DNA of 64,000 nt from Cohnella sp. WQ 127256 (GCF_024519285.1 NZ_JAMZCY010000001.1:1426001-1490000); one strand, 5' to 3'. Positions 17,863 to 27,819 are shown, numbered from the stretch's first letter. The notes: a model not told the origin generated them from the sequence alone. Translations and numbers: made by a program.

Positions 17863-20800
17863 ATGGATCTGTATTTAAAGTCAAAGAAGTTAGGGATACT
17901 GACGCTGATTTTATGCTTGATCGGATCGATTTTCACGAATACGGCAGAAGCATCTGGAACGAGAACTGGTTACAGTCAACCTCCATGGAAGGAAGTGACT
18001 CCGTCGCCCTCCCCAGGACCAAGCGCAAGATTTGCATCGGCCATGGCTTACGATGAAGAAACTGGCAATACCGTGCTTTTCGGCGGAGCTGACTTTAACT
18101 ATGATGTTCTGAATGATACTTGGGTGTGGGACGGGGACAAATGGACGGACGTGACACCTGCCGACCCGAACGATTCTCCGGAACCGAATGAGTATGGTGA
18201 AATGGCTTATGGGGGTCCTGAGAATGGAATGCTATTCTTCGGTGGTGAGAACGTCAACTATTATAACAAAACGTGGCTATGGGACGGAGCCAAATGGAAC
18301 GATGTCACGCCGGCAGATACAAGCGTGAACTATCCTCCCGCGCGACAACAATTCAGTATGGTTTATATCGGGGATGGCGAGGTCCTTCTCTATGGTGGAT
18401 TCGGTGAGTATGGCTACTTGTACGACACGTGGATATGGAACAAGATGGGTTGGCGAGAAGTGACGCCTGTCGATCCGAACGACTCTCCCACATACATTCA
18501 TCGAACGAGCATCGCTTACGACAAGAAAAATGACGAAGTCGTTTTATTCGGTGGGTATACGAGTAATACCCCTCCCCTCTCGAATAAGACCTGGATCTGG
18601 GACGGTCATGTATGGAATCTTCGAACACCCGCCACCTCGCCTCCACCACGCGTATTTGCTAGTATGGTCTATGATTCGAGCATCGAGAAAGTCATTCTCG
18701 TTGGCGGAGAGGCAACCTACGTTCCTAAAGATGACGTATGGTTCTGGGATGGTGATACTTGGACTGAGCAGGTTGAAGCGAATTTGCCTACGCTAAGCTT
18801 ATCCAATATGGTCTTCGATAGTCGGAAAGGTCAAACGGTTCTCTTTAGCGGTTATAATGATGACTACCTTTTCGAAACCACTTGGACGCACCGAATTTCA
18901 GAAGTATCCGAAGTGAAAATGACTCCTTCATCTAATGTGGAGAATACAGTTACGGATTGGTCGGTTGAATTTACAACTGGACATTATGGATCTTTGATAG
19001 GTGGAACGGATACCCTTACTGTTCAGGCACCTGTGGGCACAACTCTCCCCTCTTCAAACCTCAATTATACAATTGAAGGCGTGCCTGCTCTATCCGTAAC
19101 GCAAACGGCTTCCAATGAGGCAACACTAACGCTTTCGCAAAATATAGCTGCAAACACAAGTGTGAGTATCTTGATCAGCAGCGTCACCAACCCTTCTTCA
19201 GGCAGTTATACTTCAACAGATTTTGTCTTAGCAACAAGTCAGGACATCGTTTGGACAACAGCATCAGAGGGAATGGTTTTCATTGTTCCCGATCATATCG
19301 AGCTTATCGCGACTCCTTCCATGGTTACCGTTGGTGGCAGCATTTCTGTTGCCGGTATTGTTTATGACAGCAATGAAATACCTGCTACTGGCGTCGTTGT
19401 TAGCTTAACAGTCACATCAGGTAGCCTCGGCTCATCTAAAGTTACCACAGATGCAAAGGGTCAGTTCAGTACCATTTTTACGGCCTCTTCTGTCCCTGAA
19501 ACCGTAACGATTACTGCCGTGGACATTGCAAATCAATCTGTTCAGGGCACTGCTTCCGTCCAGGTAAATAGAGCCGTACCTGTTCCCGATCATATTCAAC
19601 TTGTAGTTACACCTTCTACAATAACGATCGGAGGAAATGTCTCAATTACTGGCGTTGTAAATGACAGTCAAGCTATGCCGATTTCGGGTGCTATAGTCGT
19701 GTTAACGGCCACATCAGGAAGATTAGGTTCATCTCGCATGACAACGGATGTTAGTGGTCAGTTCAGTACGACATTCACGGCACCTTCAGTACCCGGAACC
19801 GTGACGATTACTGCCGTTGACAATACAAATCCATCCGTTACGGGGAATGCAACCGTACAAGTTAACAATCGTTCAAACGGTGGAAACACGGGTGGTTCAG
19901 TTGGAGGAGGTCAACCAAGCTCCCCACTCTCCTCAACCAATGGTAAATTAACAGTACCTCCTGGTAAACAAGGTACAGTCAGTCTAGGTGATGAGGTAAC
20001 TGTCTCAATTCCAGCTAACAGTACGCCTAAAGAGCTGCAAATCACTATTGAAAAGGTATTGAATCCGAAGGATATTCCAGTTAATGCAAACAACCAGATC
20101 ACTTCCATCTATGCGATCTCTAAGAACATTCCGGATGACTTCACGAAGCCGGCAACGTTAACCATCTCGTTCGATCCTACGAAATTGAATTCTGACGAAT
20201 ATCCTGTTGTATTCTACTTTGATGAGATGAAGAAGAATTGGGTGCAAGTCAGTGGCTCACAGGTAACCGGAAAACAAATTTCTGTAGATATCACTCATTT
20301 AGGTACGTTTGCCGTATTCGGCGTTCCAAACAAGGGGAATAGCCCAACGCCTGAAATGACCTTTAGCGACATTGCCGGACATTGGGCTGAAGCCAGTATC
20401 AAACAAGCAGTGAGAAGTGGAATTGTCAAAGGCTACCCAGACGGTTCGTTTAAACCTAATCGTACCGTGACACGCGCAGAATTCGCAGTGATGCTAATGA
20501 ACGCGTTACAATCTCAAGATGAAGGTGCGGCATTGTCATTCATGGATTCGTCTAAGATCGGTCAATGGGCACGTATAGCAGTCGCTCAGGCTGTGCAAGC
20601 AGGTCTTATCAAAGGCTTTGAAGATGGTAGCTTCCGTCCAGATGTAGACATCACTCGATCAGAGATGGCAGTGATGATCGCGAGAGCTTTGCGTTTGGCA
20701 TCCGAAGAAAAGCTAACGAGCTTCACAGATGACAGTCACATACCCGCTTGGGCAAAAAGTGCAGTGGATCTTATTAGCAATAGGGGTATTATGCAAGGCA

Positions 20801-20898
20801 AAGGCAGCAATACCTTCTTCCCTAATGACAAAACAACTAGAGCTGAAGCGGTAACAGTCCTAATCAATTTGTTGGCTCACATTCCTCCAAGAGGATAA
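17863..20898 (+). CDS. Secreted S-layer-anchored Kelch / Ig-like / SLH surface protein
   Basis: The 1011-residue protein has a signal peptide (basic start, hydrophobic LGILTLILCLIGSIF, cleavage near AEASG). About residues 45-330 hold Kelch-type repeats with recurring VLFGGADF and DTWVWDGDKW units, a beta-propeller. After a linking beta domain, two near-identical Big-1/invasin-like Ig domains follow (PDHIELIATPS and PDHIQLVVTPS), then a Gly/Ser/Asn-rich linker, a ZU5-like segment (GKLTVPPGKQGTVSLGDEV) and three SLH domains (FSDIAGHWAEASI, IGQWARIAVAQAV, IPAWAKSAVDLI) that anchor to pyruvylated wall polymer. The ribosome site is GAAGGGG. It is likely an adhesin or glycan-binding surface protein. 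Confidence 0.92.
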   Translation: MDLYLKSKKLGILTLILCLIGSIFTNTAEASGTRTGYSQPPWKEVTPSPSPGPSARFASAMAYDEETGNTVLFGGADFNYDVLNDTWVWDGDKWTDVTPADPNDSPEPNEYGEMAYGGPENGMLFFGGENVNYYNKTWLWDGAKWNDVTPADTSVNYPPARQQFSMVYIGDGEVLLYGGFGEYGYLYDTWIWNKMGWREVTPVDPNDSPTYIHRTSIAYDKKNDEVVLFGGYTSNTPPLSNKTWIWDGHVWNLRTPATSPPPRVFASMVYDSSIEKVILVGGEATYVPKDDVWFWDGDTWTEQVEANLPTLSLSNMVFDSRKGQTVLFSGYNDDYLFETTWTHRISEVSEVKMTPSSNVENTVTDWSVEFTTGHYGSLIGGTDTLTVQAPVGTTLPSSNLNYTIEGVPALSVTQTASNEATLTLSQNIAANTSVSILISSVTNPSSGSYTSTDFVLATSQDIVWTTASEGMVFIVPDHIELIATPSMVTVGGSISVAGIVYDSNEIPATGVVVSLTVTSGSLGSSKVTTDAKGQFSTIFTASSVPETVTITAVDIANQSVQGTASVQVNRAVPVPDHIQLVVTPSTITIGGNVSITGVVNDSQAMPISGAIVVLTATSGRLGSSRMTTDVSGQFSTTFTAPSVPGTVTITAVDNTNPSVTGNATVQVNNRSNGGNTGGSVGGGQPSSPLSSTNGKLTVPPGKQGTVSLGDEVTVSIPANSTPKELQITIEKVLNPKDIPVNANNQITSIYAISKNIPDDFTKPATLTISFDPTKLNSDEYPVVFYFDEMKKNWVQVSGSQVTGKQISVDITHLGTFAVFGVPNKGNSPTPEMTFSDIAGHWAEASIKQAVRSGIVKGYPDGSFKPNRTVTRAEFAVMLMNALQSQDEGAALSFMDSSKIGQWARIAVAQAVQAGLIKGFEDGSFRPDVDITRSEMAVMIARALRLASEEKLTSFTDDSHIPAWAKSAVDLISNRGIMQGKGSNTFFPNDKTTRAEAVTVLINLLAHIPPRG

Positions 20899-20912
20899 GG
20901 TTAAATCGTTCA

Positions 20913-20948
20913 AAAGGCAGGTTACCGATGATATGGTAACCTGCCTTT
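20913..20948. terminator. Rho-independent terminator after the SLH protein gene
   Basis: Perfect 14-bp arms (AAAGGCAGGTTACC 20913-20926, GGTAACCTGCCTTT 20935-20948) between the convergent SLH gene and M23 peptidase gene; usable from both sides. Confidence 0.85.
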
Positions 20949-20992
20949 AATCTTCAACATATTGATTTTGCTTCACTCAGGAAAAATAGATG

Positions 20993-22168
20993 CTATTTCA
21001 AATAGGGAGCGGGATTAACCTGTACTAATTTTTTACGAACTTCAAAGTGGAGATGATTACCGGTAGATATGCCTGTTGAACCTACCAGACCGATTTTTTC
21101 ACCTCTTTTGACAGTCTTGTCTGTTTTCACAAGAATCGCACTTAAATGTCCGTATAAGGTTACTAAGTCTCCACCGTGATCAATGGCGATTGTGTTTCCG
21201 TAGCCACTTGTGCTTTGCGCGATGGTGACGACGCCAGACTCTGCTGCATATACAGGCGTACCTTTAGGTGCAGCCATATCCAATCCCCCATGAAGCTTTC
21301 TCTTACCGGTAACAGGATGATCGCGATACCCAAATTCGGATGAAACCCGATAATCTCCCTTCAAGGGCACGCCAAGCTTGCCACCTTTGTAATAGTTCTT
21401 GATTCGGTTTTTCTTCGCCGCCAGAGCGGAAGCTTCCTTCATGAGTTGCGTAAGCTGCTGCTCTGCTTCTTCACTGATCTCTTCCATGTAAGTAATTTGC
21501 TTATCTAAGTTCGCTAGTAAGACTTCCTTATCCAATTCCTCTTGGTGTAGCTTCGCCTTTTGGGCTTCCAATTGAACATAGAGCTCCTTAACATCCTTCA
21601 ATTCATTTTCTCTTTGAATTTTCTTCTCCGCGACTTCTTCTGAGTATTTCTCCTTCTCATTCGCGATGTTGCGGTCCTGAGTAGTGATCGATTCAACTAC
21701 GTCGAGCCGAACAAGAAAATCTGAGAAGCTTGCCGCGCTAAATAGAACGTCTAAATACGATACAGGTCCAGCCACGTAAGCCATACGTACCCTCGAGTCC
21801 ATCAGTTCTTTACGGTTATTCAGCTGTTTAATCGCTTCATCTAGCTCTTTGCCTGTTGTTACTAGCTTCTCTTCTGAAGCCGCAATTTCAACTAATGTTT
21901 CATCTAGCTTTTGCTGAATCTGACCTATTCGTCCAAGTACGGCTTCTAAATCTTCTTTCGTTGCTACTTTCTTTCCCGTTAACTCTTTGACGCTTTTCGT
22001 GGCATATCGCTGTTTTTGCTGGGCTTTATTCATCTCTTCTTGGTTTTTTTTCAGATCTTGATTAACTTTCTCAAGTTCGGACAACGCTTGTCCTCTGTAT
22101 GGGTTTGTAATGAGTCCTGCTATTAGAAGCATCGTTATTAACAGTAGTAGTTTCCTTCTCACAACCAT
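20993..22168 (-). CDS. Murein hydrolase: coiled coil plus M23 (LytM) peptidase, EnvC-like
   Basis: The 391-residue exported protein has a signal sequence (LLLLITMLLIAGLI), a long coiled coil (about residues 30-265, Glu/Lys/Gln-rich) and a C-terminal M23 domain. The zinc ligands are in KLHGGLDMAAPKGTPVYA and GNHLHFEVRKK, with SGYGNTIAIDHGG between. Coiled-coil M23 proteins are usually activated by FtsEX-type ABC proteins at the septum or act as endopeptidases during growth. It is monocistronic, convergent with the SLH gene. Confidence 0.9.
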   Translation of the reverse strand: MVVRRKLLLLITMLLIAGLITNPYRGQALSELEKVNQDLKKNQEEMNKAQQKQRYATKSVKELTGKKVATKEDLEAVLGRIGQIQQKLDETLVEIAASEEKLVTTGKELDEAIKQLNNRKELMDSRVRMAYVAGPVSYLDVLFSAASFSDFLVRLDVVESITTQDRNIANEKEKYSEEVAEKKIQRENELKDVKELYVQLEAQKAKLHQEELDKEVLLANLDKQITYMEEISEEAEQQLTQLMKEASALAAKKNRIKNYYKGGKLGVPLKGDYRVSSEFGYRDHPVTGKRKLHGGLDMAAPKGTPVYAAESGVVTIAQSTSGYGNTIAIDHGGDLVTLYGHLSAILVKTDKTVKRGEKIGLVGSTGISTGNHLHFEVRKKLVQVNPAPYLK

Positions 22169-22296
22169 TCTCCTTCTACGATGAGGTTTACATGAAATGT
22201 TAATTCTACAGATTTATTCGAGTACTCATTTCGACATGATGTATTATTATTCCTTTTTTGAGATCATCTTTTTAAGTAAATGTGTCGAAACATAAA

Positions 22297-22328
22297 AATG
22301 GACCAAGGCAATTTCACCCTGGTCCATT
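22297..22328 (-). terminator. Rho-independent terminator of the uvrA-like/MFS operon
   Basis: Arms AATGGACCA (22297-22305) and TGGTCCATT (22320-22328), followed on the minus strand by a T-rich tract, 22 bases after the MFS stop at 22350. Confidence 0.7.
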
Positions 22329-22349
22329 GACTGATTTGAAGTGTCTACA

Positions 22350-23873
22350 TTAATGCGAAGCCGAATACTCTTTCATTTCGGCAGCGGGATCAAATTTCTC
22401 TTTACTCATGAACAGCGCTGCAAGAAGAGCAATAACAGCGGGGATAATCGCCCAAGCAAACGTATGAACAATGGATGAGGAAAGTGCCTCTGTAATCTTA
22501 TCCAGAACCGGAGTCGGAATTTGATCCCGGGTTTCCGGCGTTAGAATTTTACGAGGATCGCTTAGATCGACACCTTCCGGCATTTGAGCGCCACCGCTGA
22601 ACATGGCAGCTAATTTATTCATAAACACATGGCTTTGAATTATTCCGAATACCGTAATCCCCAGCGTCATTCCTAGTGACCGCATGAAGTTAAGCGTCGA
22701 ACTTGCAGAGCCGCGTTGTCTTGCAGAGAAGCCATGAATCGCCGCATTACTTAATACAGAGAACGAGGCTCCGATACCTAAACCGACCAAAATCATGAAG
22801 ATCGTAACGATAAAGCGCGTAGATCCAGTCGTTAACGTAGTAAGCAGAGCAATTCCCACAACAAGCAACGCTAAAGTCGGAATCATAATGGAGCGATACT
22901 TAAACTTAGTAAGCATGGCGCCTCCACCCGCTGCAGTAACGACGGAGCCAAGCATCATCGGAAGCAGGACAAGACCTGAATTCGTTGCCGATCCACCGAG
23001 AACACCTTGGATGAAGATCGGAATGTAGATCGAAGCCGTAATAAACGCTGCCCCAGCAAACATAGCCATAATATTACTTGTTGAATAGAGACGGTTCTTA
23101 AACATACCGAAGGTGATGATCGGCTCTTGAGCACGACGTTCGATCATAATAAATGCAATGATAAGCAGCGCAAAAGCTGCGAATAATCCTATAATCATGC
23201 TGGAATCCCAAGCATACTGCTTACCACCAAACTCAAGCGCAAACATAAGGCACAGGATTGCAGCGACAAGCGTAAAAGCGCCAAGGTAGTCGATTTTTTG
23301 TTTGGAATGCTCGACGGATTCTTTGTAGAAGAAAGCAATCATCACGAAAGCAATAAGGCCTAGTGGTAAGTTGATGTAGAAAATCCACTGCCAATTGATA
23401 TAATCCGTAATATAAGCCCCCAGAAGCGGACCAAAAATACTGGAGATTCCAAATACAGCACCGAACAAACCGCCCATTTTCCCACGTTTATCGGCAGGAA
23501 CCACATCGAACATGATCGTAAATGCGATGGGCATTAGAGCTCCGCCACCAATACCTTGAATTGCACGGTATATACTTAGCTCTACGATCGTGTCTGCCGT
23601 ACCACATAAGGCAGAGCCGATCATGAAGACAATGATCCCGAATATAAAGAAGCGTTTACGACCATACATATCTGATAATTTACCGAAAATCGGCATACCA
23701 GCCATCTCTGCCACAAGATAAGCTGAAGTTACCCACATTAATTTGTCAAAGCCGCCAAGCTCTCCGACAATCGTACCGATTGCAGTTGCTACTATGGTGT
23801 TATCCATAGATGCCATAAGAATGGCCAGCAGTAAACCTCCAAGGATAACGCCCATGTTATTTTTCTTTACCAT
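22350..23873 (-). CDS. DHA2 family (EmrB/QacA) drug:H+ antiporter, 14 TM
   Basis: About 507 residues with the 14-helix DHA2 pattern. Motif D1 is LLAILMASMDNTIVATAI, motif A is GKLSDMYGRKRFFIFG and motif C is AVFGISSIFGPLLGA. The pump exports toxic organic compounds using the proton gradient. ATG 23873 follows GGAGGG by 11 bases and is preferred over the ATG at 23894. It follows the UvrA-like gene by 45 bases in one operon, divergent from a MarR gene, a usual drug-resistance arrangement. Confidence 0.92.
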   Translation of the reverse strand: MVKKNNMGVILGGLLLAILMASMDNTIVATAIGTIVGELGGFDKLMWVTSAYLVAEMAGMPIFGKLSDMYGRKRFFIFGIIVFMIGSALCGTADTIVELSIYRAIQGIGGGALMPIAFTIMFDVVPADKRGKMGGLFGAVFGISSIFGPLLGAYITDYINWQWIFYINLPLGLIAFVMIAFFYKESVEHSKQKIDYLGAFTLVAAILCLMFALEFGGKQYAWDSSMIIGLFAAFALLIIAFIMIERRAQEPIITFGMFKNRLYSTSNIMAMFAGAAFITASIYIPIFIQGVLGGSATNSGLVLLPMMLGSVVTAAGGGAMLTKFKYRSIMIPTLALLVVGIALLTTLTTGSTRFIVTIFMILVGLGIGASFSVLSNAAIHGFSARQRGSASSTLNFMRSLGMTLGITVFGIIQSHVFMNKLAAMFSGGAQMPEGVDLSDPRKILTPETRDQIPTPVLDKITEALSSSIVHTFAWAIIPAVIALLAALFMSKEKFDPAAEMKEYSASH

Positions 23874-23918
23874 CGAATCTTGTTCCCTCCACATTGTTCA
23901 TATACCCAACCATCATGA

Positions 23919-26423
23919 TCAAAGCCCTTCGGCCAAAATCCGTTTCAAAAACAAACCCGTATAAGAGGTCTGGCTTGTAGCTACCTGTTCTGACGTGCCT
24001 TCGGCAACAAGCTTCCCTCCAGCTGCGCCCCCTTCTGGGCCAATATCAATAACCCAGTCGGATTCGCGGATCAATTCCAGACTGTGCTCGACAACGACAA
24101 CAGTATTACCTGAATCCACCAGCTTACTCAATAAAATATGAAGCTGCTTAATATCAGACGGATGCAAACCAGTCGTCGGTTCGTCCAATAAATAAAGAGT
24201 ATGGTTTTTGGATGGCTTACTCAACTCCTTAGCTAGCCTTATCCGTTGCCCCTCTCCGCCCGATAAGGTTTTGACGGATTGACCCCACTTCAGGTAGCCT
24301 AGCCCAACCTCGCACAGCATTTCGATTAAACCTGCGATTTTAGCTTCCGACTTAAGGATAGGTAGGCTCTCCTGCACCGACATATTTAACAGATCAGAGA
24401 TAGAGTAGCCTTCATACTGAACCTGCAATACCTCATCCGTAAACCTTCTCCCCCTGCAGTCATGACACTTAACCTCCAAATCCGGAAGGAAGTTCATATC
24501 CAAGCTAAGTACGCCTAGTCCCTGACAGGTTTCGCATCTTCCACCTGGTGTATTGAAGGAGAAATGCTTCGTTGTCAGCTTTCTCTTCTTGGCTTCTGGC
24601 AGCCCGGCAAATAGGGAGCGAAGATGCGTAAATACATCGGTATAGGTCGCGACATTCGAACGCTGCATTCTCCCCATCGGGGATTGATCGAAGATCACGA
24701 TATTTCCGATATGCTCAATTCCCGTTATTTCCTTACATCCCTTCTGCTCAGGCTCTTTCTGATTTCCTTGTGCGAGAATATCGAATACAAGGGTAGATTT
24801 ACCAGAGCCCGAAACTCCCGTCACAGCGACGAGACAGCCTAGTGGGAAGGATACAGCCGGGATATCGATATTGCGAGCGAGTGCCTGCCGAATCGTAATG
24901 TGCTGTCCGTTACCCTTCCTGCGGACTCGTGCTGGAGCTGGAAGTCTCTCTGCTCTCAAATAGGCGCCTGTAACCGAAAGCTCGCTTTCCATCAAATCCT
25001 CTATGCTACCCTCTCCTACAATGGTTCCACCGTTCAAACCAGCGCCTGGTCCGATATCAATAATATGATCAGCTGCACGCATCATCTCAATATCATGCTC
25101 AATGACGAGTACGGTATTACCCAGATCACGCAGCTGCTGGAGCACTCGAATGAGACCAACCGTATCTCTTGGATGAAGGCCAGTCGTTGGTTCATCCAGA
25201 ATATAGAGCACTCCGGTTAGTCCTGAACCAAGCAGCGATGCAAGCCTCAAGCGCTGAGCTTCACCACCGGACAGCGTTACCGTCTGCCGGTTCATGGACA
25301 AATAGCCAAGCCCTACATCCAAGATCCGCTTCAGACGCGTAGGCATATCAACGAGGATCGGCTCCAGCAGATGAAGGCCTTCAGGCGGGAGTGCCGCCTC
25401 CAAGCCTTTGGTCCATTCAAATACTTCGCCTAATGACCAGTCGGATACATCGTTAATAGAGGAATTGGCTACCCGAACAAGACGAACTTCTTTTTTCAGG
25501 CGAGCTCCAAGGCATTCGGGGCAAAGCTGAGCTTGAAAGAAGCCACCCTCTTTTTCTTGAGAACCGGCCTCCTCTTCCTTCTCCTTGTAACGCCGCCACA
25601 AGCCGGGGATTACACCTTCGAATTTCGTACCTTGGACTGGCTTCACATTCGGATAATGTCGCTTGAATGCTTCGCTCTCGACTCCGTAATATAACAAATC
25701 GCGCTGAACTTCACCGTAATCTCTTAAGGGCTGATCCGGGTCTAATTCAAACCCGTAATGCTTAGCAGCCGCCATAATTATACGGATCTGGATATCGCGA
25801 TGGACCCCATTCAAGGAGGCAACTCCACCCTCTTTCAAGCTGAGTGCTGGATGGAAGACCGCGGCTTCATTGATGCTAGCCACGTGACCAAGTCCACTGC
25901 ATGATTCGCAAGCTCCCTCTGGTTTGTTGAAGGAAAAGTGCGACATTCCCAGTTTCTCAAGTTCTGTCCCACAATGAGGGCAACCTAACCTTTGACGCTC
26001 CATATCCTCGTCTTCATCTGCCAACAGTCCTGCTGGTTCAAAAGTAGGCGGAATACTCCCGTTACAGGAAGGACATATCCGCACCCCCAGTCTCGCAAAG
26101 AGGAAACGGACAAACGTATAGAGGTCTGTCACGGTACCGACTGTCGAGCGGGGATTCCGATTCGTGACATGCTGTCCAACACTAATGGATGGGGACAACC
26201 CAGCAATGGACTCAACCTTAGGCTTGCCAATCGTATCCGCAGCCATCCTCATGGAATCCATGTACTGACGCTGACATTCCCGCTGAAGAGTGTCCATGGC
26301 CAGAGTAGATTTTCCCGATCCTGACGGTCCAGTAAGTACAACTAGCTTATATTTAGGAATAGAAAGAGAAATATTTTTTAGGTTGTTTTCACGGGCACCC
26401 TTGATCACAATGGTATCTTTCAC
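23919..26423 (-). CDS. UvrA-like ABC ATPase (UvrA2/DrrC class), drug self-resistance type
   Basis: The 834-residue protein has two ABC domains as in excinuclease UvrA: Walker A motifs GPSGSGKSTLAMDT and GVSGSGKSTLVFDIL, signatures TLSGGEAQRLRLAS and TLSGGEGQRIRLA, and Walker B YILDEPTTGLH and YLLDEPTTGLH. Zinc-finger cysteines are in CPSCNGS...CPHC, CESCSGLGH and CETCQGLG/CHDCRGR. It is about 100 residues shorter than UvrA, lacking part of the insertion domains that bind UvrB, as in UvrA2 proteins linked to resistance to DNA-binding drugs. The upstream ATG at 26438 contains the Shine-Dalgarno; GTG 26423 lies 6 bases after AGGAGG and is the start. Confidence 0.9.
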   Translation of the reverse strand: MKDTIVIKGARENNLKNISLSIPKYKLVVLTGPSGSGKSTLAMDTLQRECQRQYMDSMRMAADTIGKPKVESIAGLSPSISVGQHVTNRNPRSTVGTVTDLYTFVRFLFARLGVRICPSCNGSIPPTFEPAGLLADEDEDMERQRLGCPHCGTELEKLGMSHFSFNKPEGACESCSGLGHVASINEAAVFHPALSLKEGGVASLNGVHRDIQIRIIMAAAKHYGFELDPDQPLRDYGEVQRDLLYYGVESEAFKRHYPNVKPVQGTKFEGVIPGLWRRYKEKEEEAGSQEKEGGFFQAQLCPECLGARLKKEVRLVRVANSSINDVSDWSLGEVFEWTKGLEAALPPEGLHLLEPILVDMPTRLKRILDVGLGYLSMNRQTVTLSGGEAQRLRLASLLGSGLTGVLYILDEPTTGLHPRDTVGLIRVLQQLRDLGNTVLVIEHDIEMMRAADHIIDIGPGAGLNGGTIVGEGSIEDLMESELSVTGAYLRAERLPAPARVRRKGNGQHITIRQALARNIDIPAVSFPLGCLVAVTGVSGSGKSTLVFDILAQGNQKEPEQKGCKEITGIEHIGNIVIFDQSPMGRMQRSNVATYTDVFTHLRSLFAGLPEAKKRKLTTKHFSFNTPGGRCETCQGLGVLSLDMNFLPDLEVKCHDCRGRRFTDEVLQVQYEGYSISDLLNMSVQESLPILKSEAKIAGLIEMLCEVGLGYLKWGQSVKTLSGGEGQRIRLAKELSKPSKNHTLYLLDEPTTGLHPSDIKQLHILLSKLVDSGNTVVVVEHSLELIRESDWVIDIGPEGGAAGGKLVAEGTSEQVATSQTSYTGLFLKRILAEGL

Positions 26424-26529
26424 AATAATCCTCCTCATTCCTAGCTGAAAATCTTCCCTTGGGTAAAGACCTTTGCAAATAAACAGTGAATTCGATACAA
26501 TAAACCTAATTAATAACTTGATTGTCGAA

Positions 26530-26548
26530 TATCTTGATCATCGAGATA
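26530..26548. promoter_or_regulatory. Probable MarR operator in the divergent uvrA-like/marR intergenic region
   Basis: A 19-bp palindrome TATCTTGATCATCGAGATA with one mismatched pair, centred on a C at 26539, lies 28 bases before the marR TTG start. MarR-family dimers bind palindromes of this length. Confidence 0.5.
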
Positions 26549-26575
26549 ATTTTATCTTAAAAGGAGGTTTTCCTT

Positions 26576-27070
26576 TTGTCAAGCCATCAGCAAGATCAAG
26601 CTAAGGATCCTCAGGAGCAATTCGTCTCAAATATGCGTTCACTAGGAAACAGAACGGTATTATATCAGCAAAATGTAGCTACCTCGCTTGGGTTATACAA
26701 TAATGACTATATATCCATTGATATTCTCCGTGAAAAAGGACCGATCACCGCCGGTGAGCTCGCCAAATTAACTGGACTTGCTACGGGAAGTATAACCGCT
26801 TTAGTAGACCGACTTGAAAAGGTTGGCTACGTTCGGAGGCAAAATGATCCTAATGATCGTCGCAGAGTTATTATTGTCCCCCAGTATGAACAAAGAGAAG
26901 ATGTCAGCAATACGTACCACCCCCTTCACACCGCTATGATCAAATTAGCTTCTTCCTATACGGCTGAAGAGCTTGAGCTGATTACTCAGTTTTTAGGCAA
27001 AGCAAGTACAGTGCTAGATGAGCAAATGCAACATCTTAATGCGTCAAAACAAAGCAAATCTTCTTCTTAA
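26576..27070 (+). CDS. MarR family transcriptional regulator
   Basis: A 164-residue winged-helix protein: ILREKGPITAGELAKLTGLATGSITALVDRLEKVGYVRRQNDPNDRRRV is the recognisable MarR core (about residues 47-100, given here in pieces: GPITAGELAKLTGLATGSI is the recognition helix region, RRQNDPNDRRRV the wing). TTG 26576 lies 8 bases after a perfect AAGGAGG. It is transcribed divergently from the UvrA-like/DHA2 operon and most likely represses it and itself through the palindrome at 26530-26548, releasing on drug binding. Confidence 0.88.
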   Translation: MSSHQQDQAKDPQEQFVSNMRSLGNRTVLYQQNVATSLGLYNNDYISIDILREKGPITAGELAKLTGLATGSITALVDRLEKVGYVRRQNDPNDRRRVIIVPQYEQREDVSNTYHPLHTAMIKLASSYTAEELELITQFLGKASTVLDEQMQHLNASKQSKSSS

Positions 27071-27086
27071 ACCTTATTTAAAACTG

Positions 27087-27134
27087 AAAAGGACGATATC
27101 ACTACAGTCATAAGACTCAGGATATCGTCCTTTT
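27087..27134. terminator. Bidirectional terminator between marR and the ankyrin lipoprotein gene
   Basis: Perfect 14-bp arms (AAAAGGACGATATC 27087-27100, GATATCGTCCTTTT 27121-27134) with flanking A and T tracts between convergent genes. Confidence 0.85.
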
Positions 27135-27141
27135 CTTAGGG

Positions 27142-27819
27142 TTACGCTCCAGCATCCACTAACAACCGCTCGATGGCTGTAAAGTGATTTGATCTAGCAT
27201 GCTGCAATGGCGTAACCCCATTCTTATCGGGAATTGTTACATCAGCCCCATGTTCAATAAGCAGCTTGATAACTTGTTGCTGTTTTTCTCCGCCATTATT
27301 TAATACGATGGCTTCCATCAACGCTGTCCACCCTAGATTATTAATGTGATTAACATTAACCTTCGATCGAGTAAGCAACTCTTCAACGACTTCTACATAA
27401 CCATGCTCCGAAGCGGGGATGAGTGCTGTTCCTCCATAGCGATTCGTAATCGTTGGATCTGCGCCGGCATCGTTCATTAGCTTTAGGATTTCAAGCAATC
27501 CTTCCGCTCCAGCGTATAAGAAAGGATTATCTAGCTTGTTATCCTGAAGATTGATGTCTGCTCCAGCTTCGATCAACGCTTTTACCACATCCACTTTATT
27601 GGCATGAGTAGCAGCTATAATAGCAGTTCGTCCTAGTGCATCTCTCGTATTAATATCTACTCCATTTTTGATCTCTTGTAGCACTTCATCGGTATCTCCA
27701 CGTTCTGCTGCCTGAAAAAATGCTGTATTCATTGATGAAATGTCCTCCTCCGCTAAGTTTATCTGTTGCTGACACCCTGTTAAAAACCATATAACGATGC
27801 AAATCATGATGTACCGCAT
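27142..27819 (-). CDS. Ankyrin-repeat lipoprotein
   Basis: The 225-residue protein starts with a short lipoprotein signal whose lipobox is FLTGC (Cys about residue 16), so it should be anchored outside the membrane. After that come about five ankyrin repeats: AAERGDTDEVLQEI, GRTAIIAATHANKVDVVKALIEAGADI, NRYGGTALIPASEHGYVEVV (shown in pieces), LGWTALMEAIVLNNG and GVTPLQHARSNHFTAIERLL. Ankyrin repeats bind proteins; the partner is unknown. It has its own terminator and lies 30 bases after the AlkD-like gene. Confidence 0.88.
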   Translation of the reverse strand: MRYIMICIVIWFLTGCQQQINLAEEDISSMNTAFFQAAERGDTDEVLQEIKNGVDINTRDALGRTAIIAATHANKVDVVKALIEAGADINLQDNKLDNPFLYAGAEGLLEILKLMNDAGADPTITNRYGGTALIPASEHGYVEVVEELLTRSKVNVNHINNLGWTALMEAIVLNNGGEKQQQVIKLLIEHGADVTIPDKNGVTPLQHARSNHFTAIERLLVDAGA

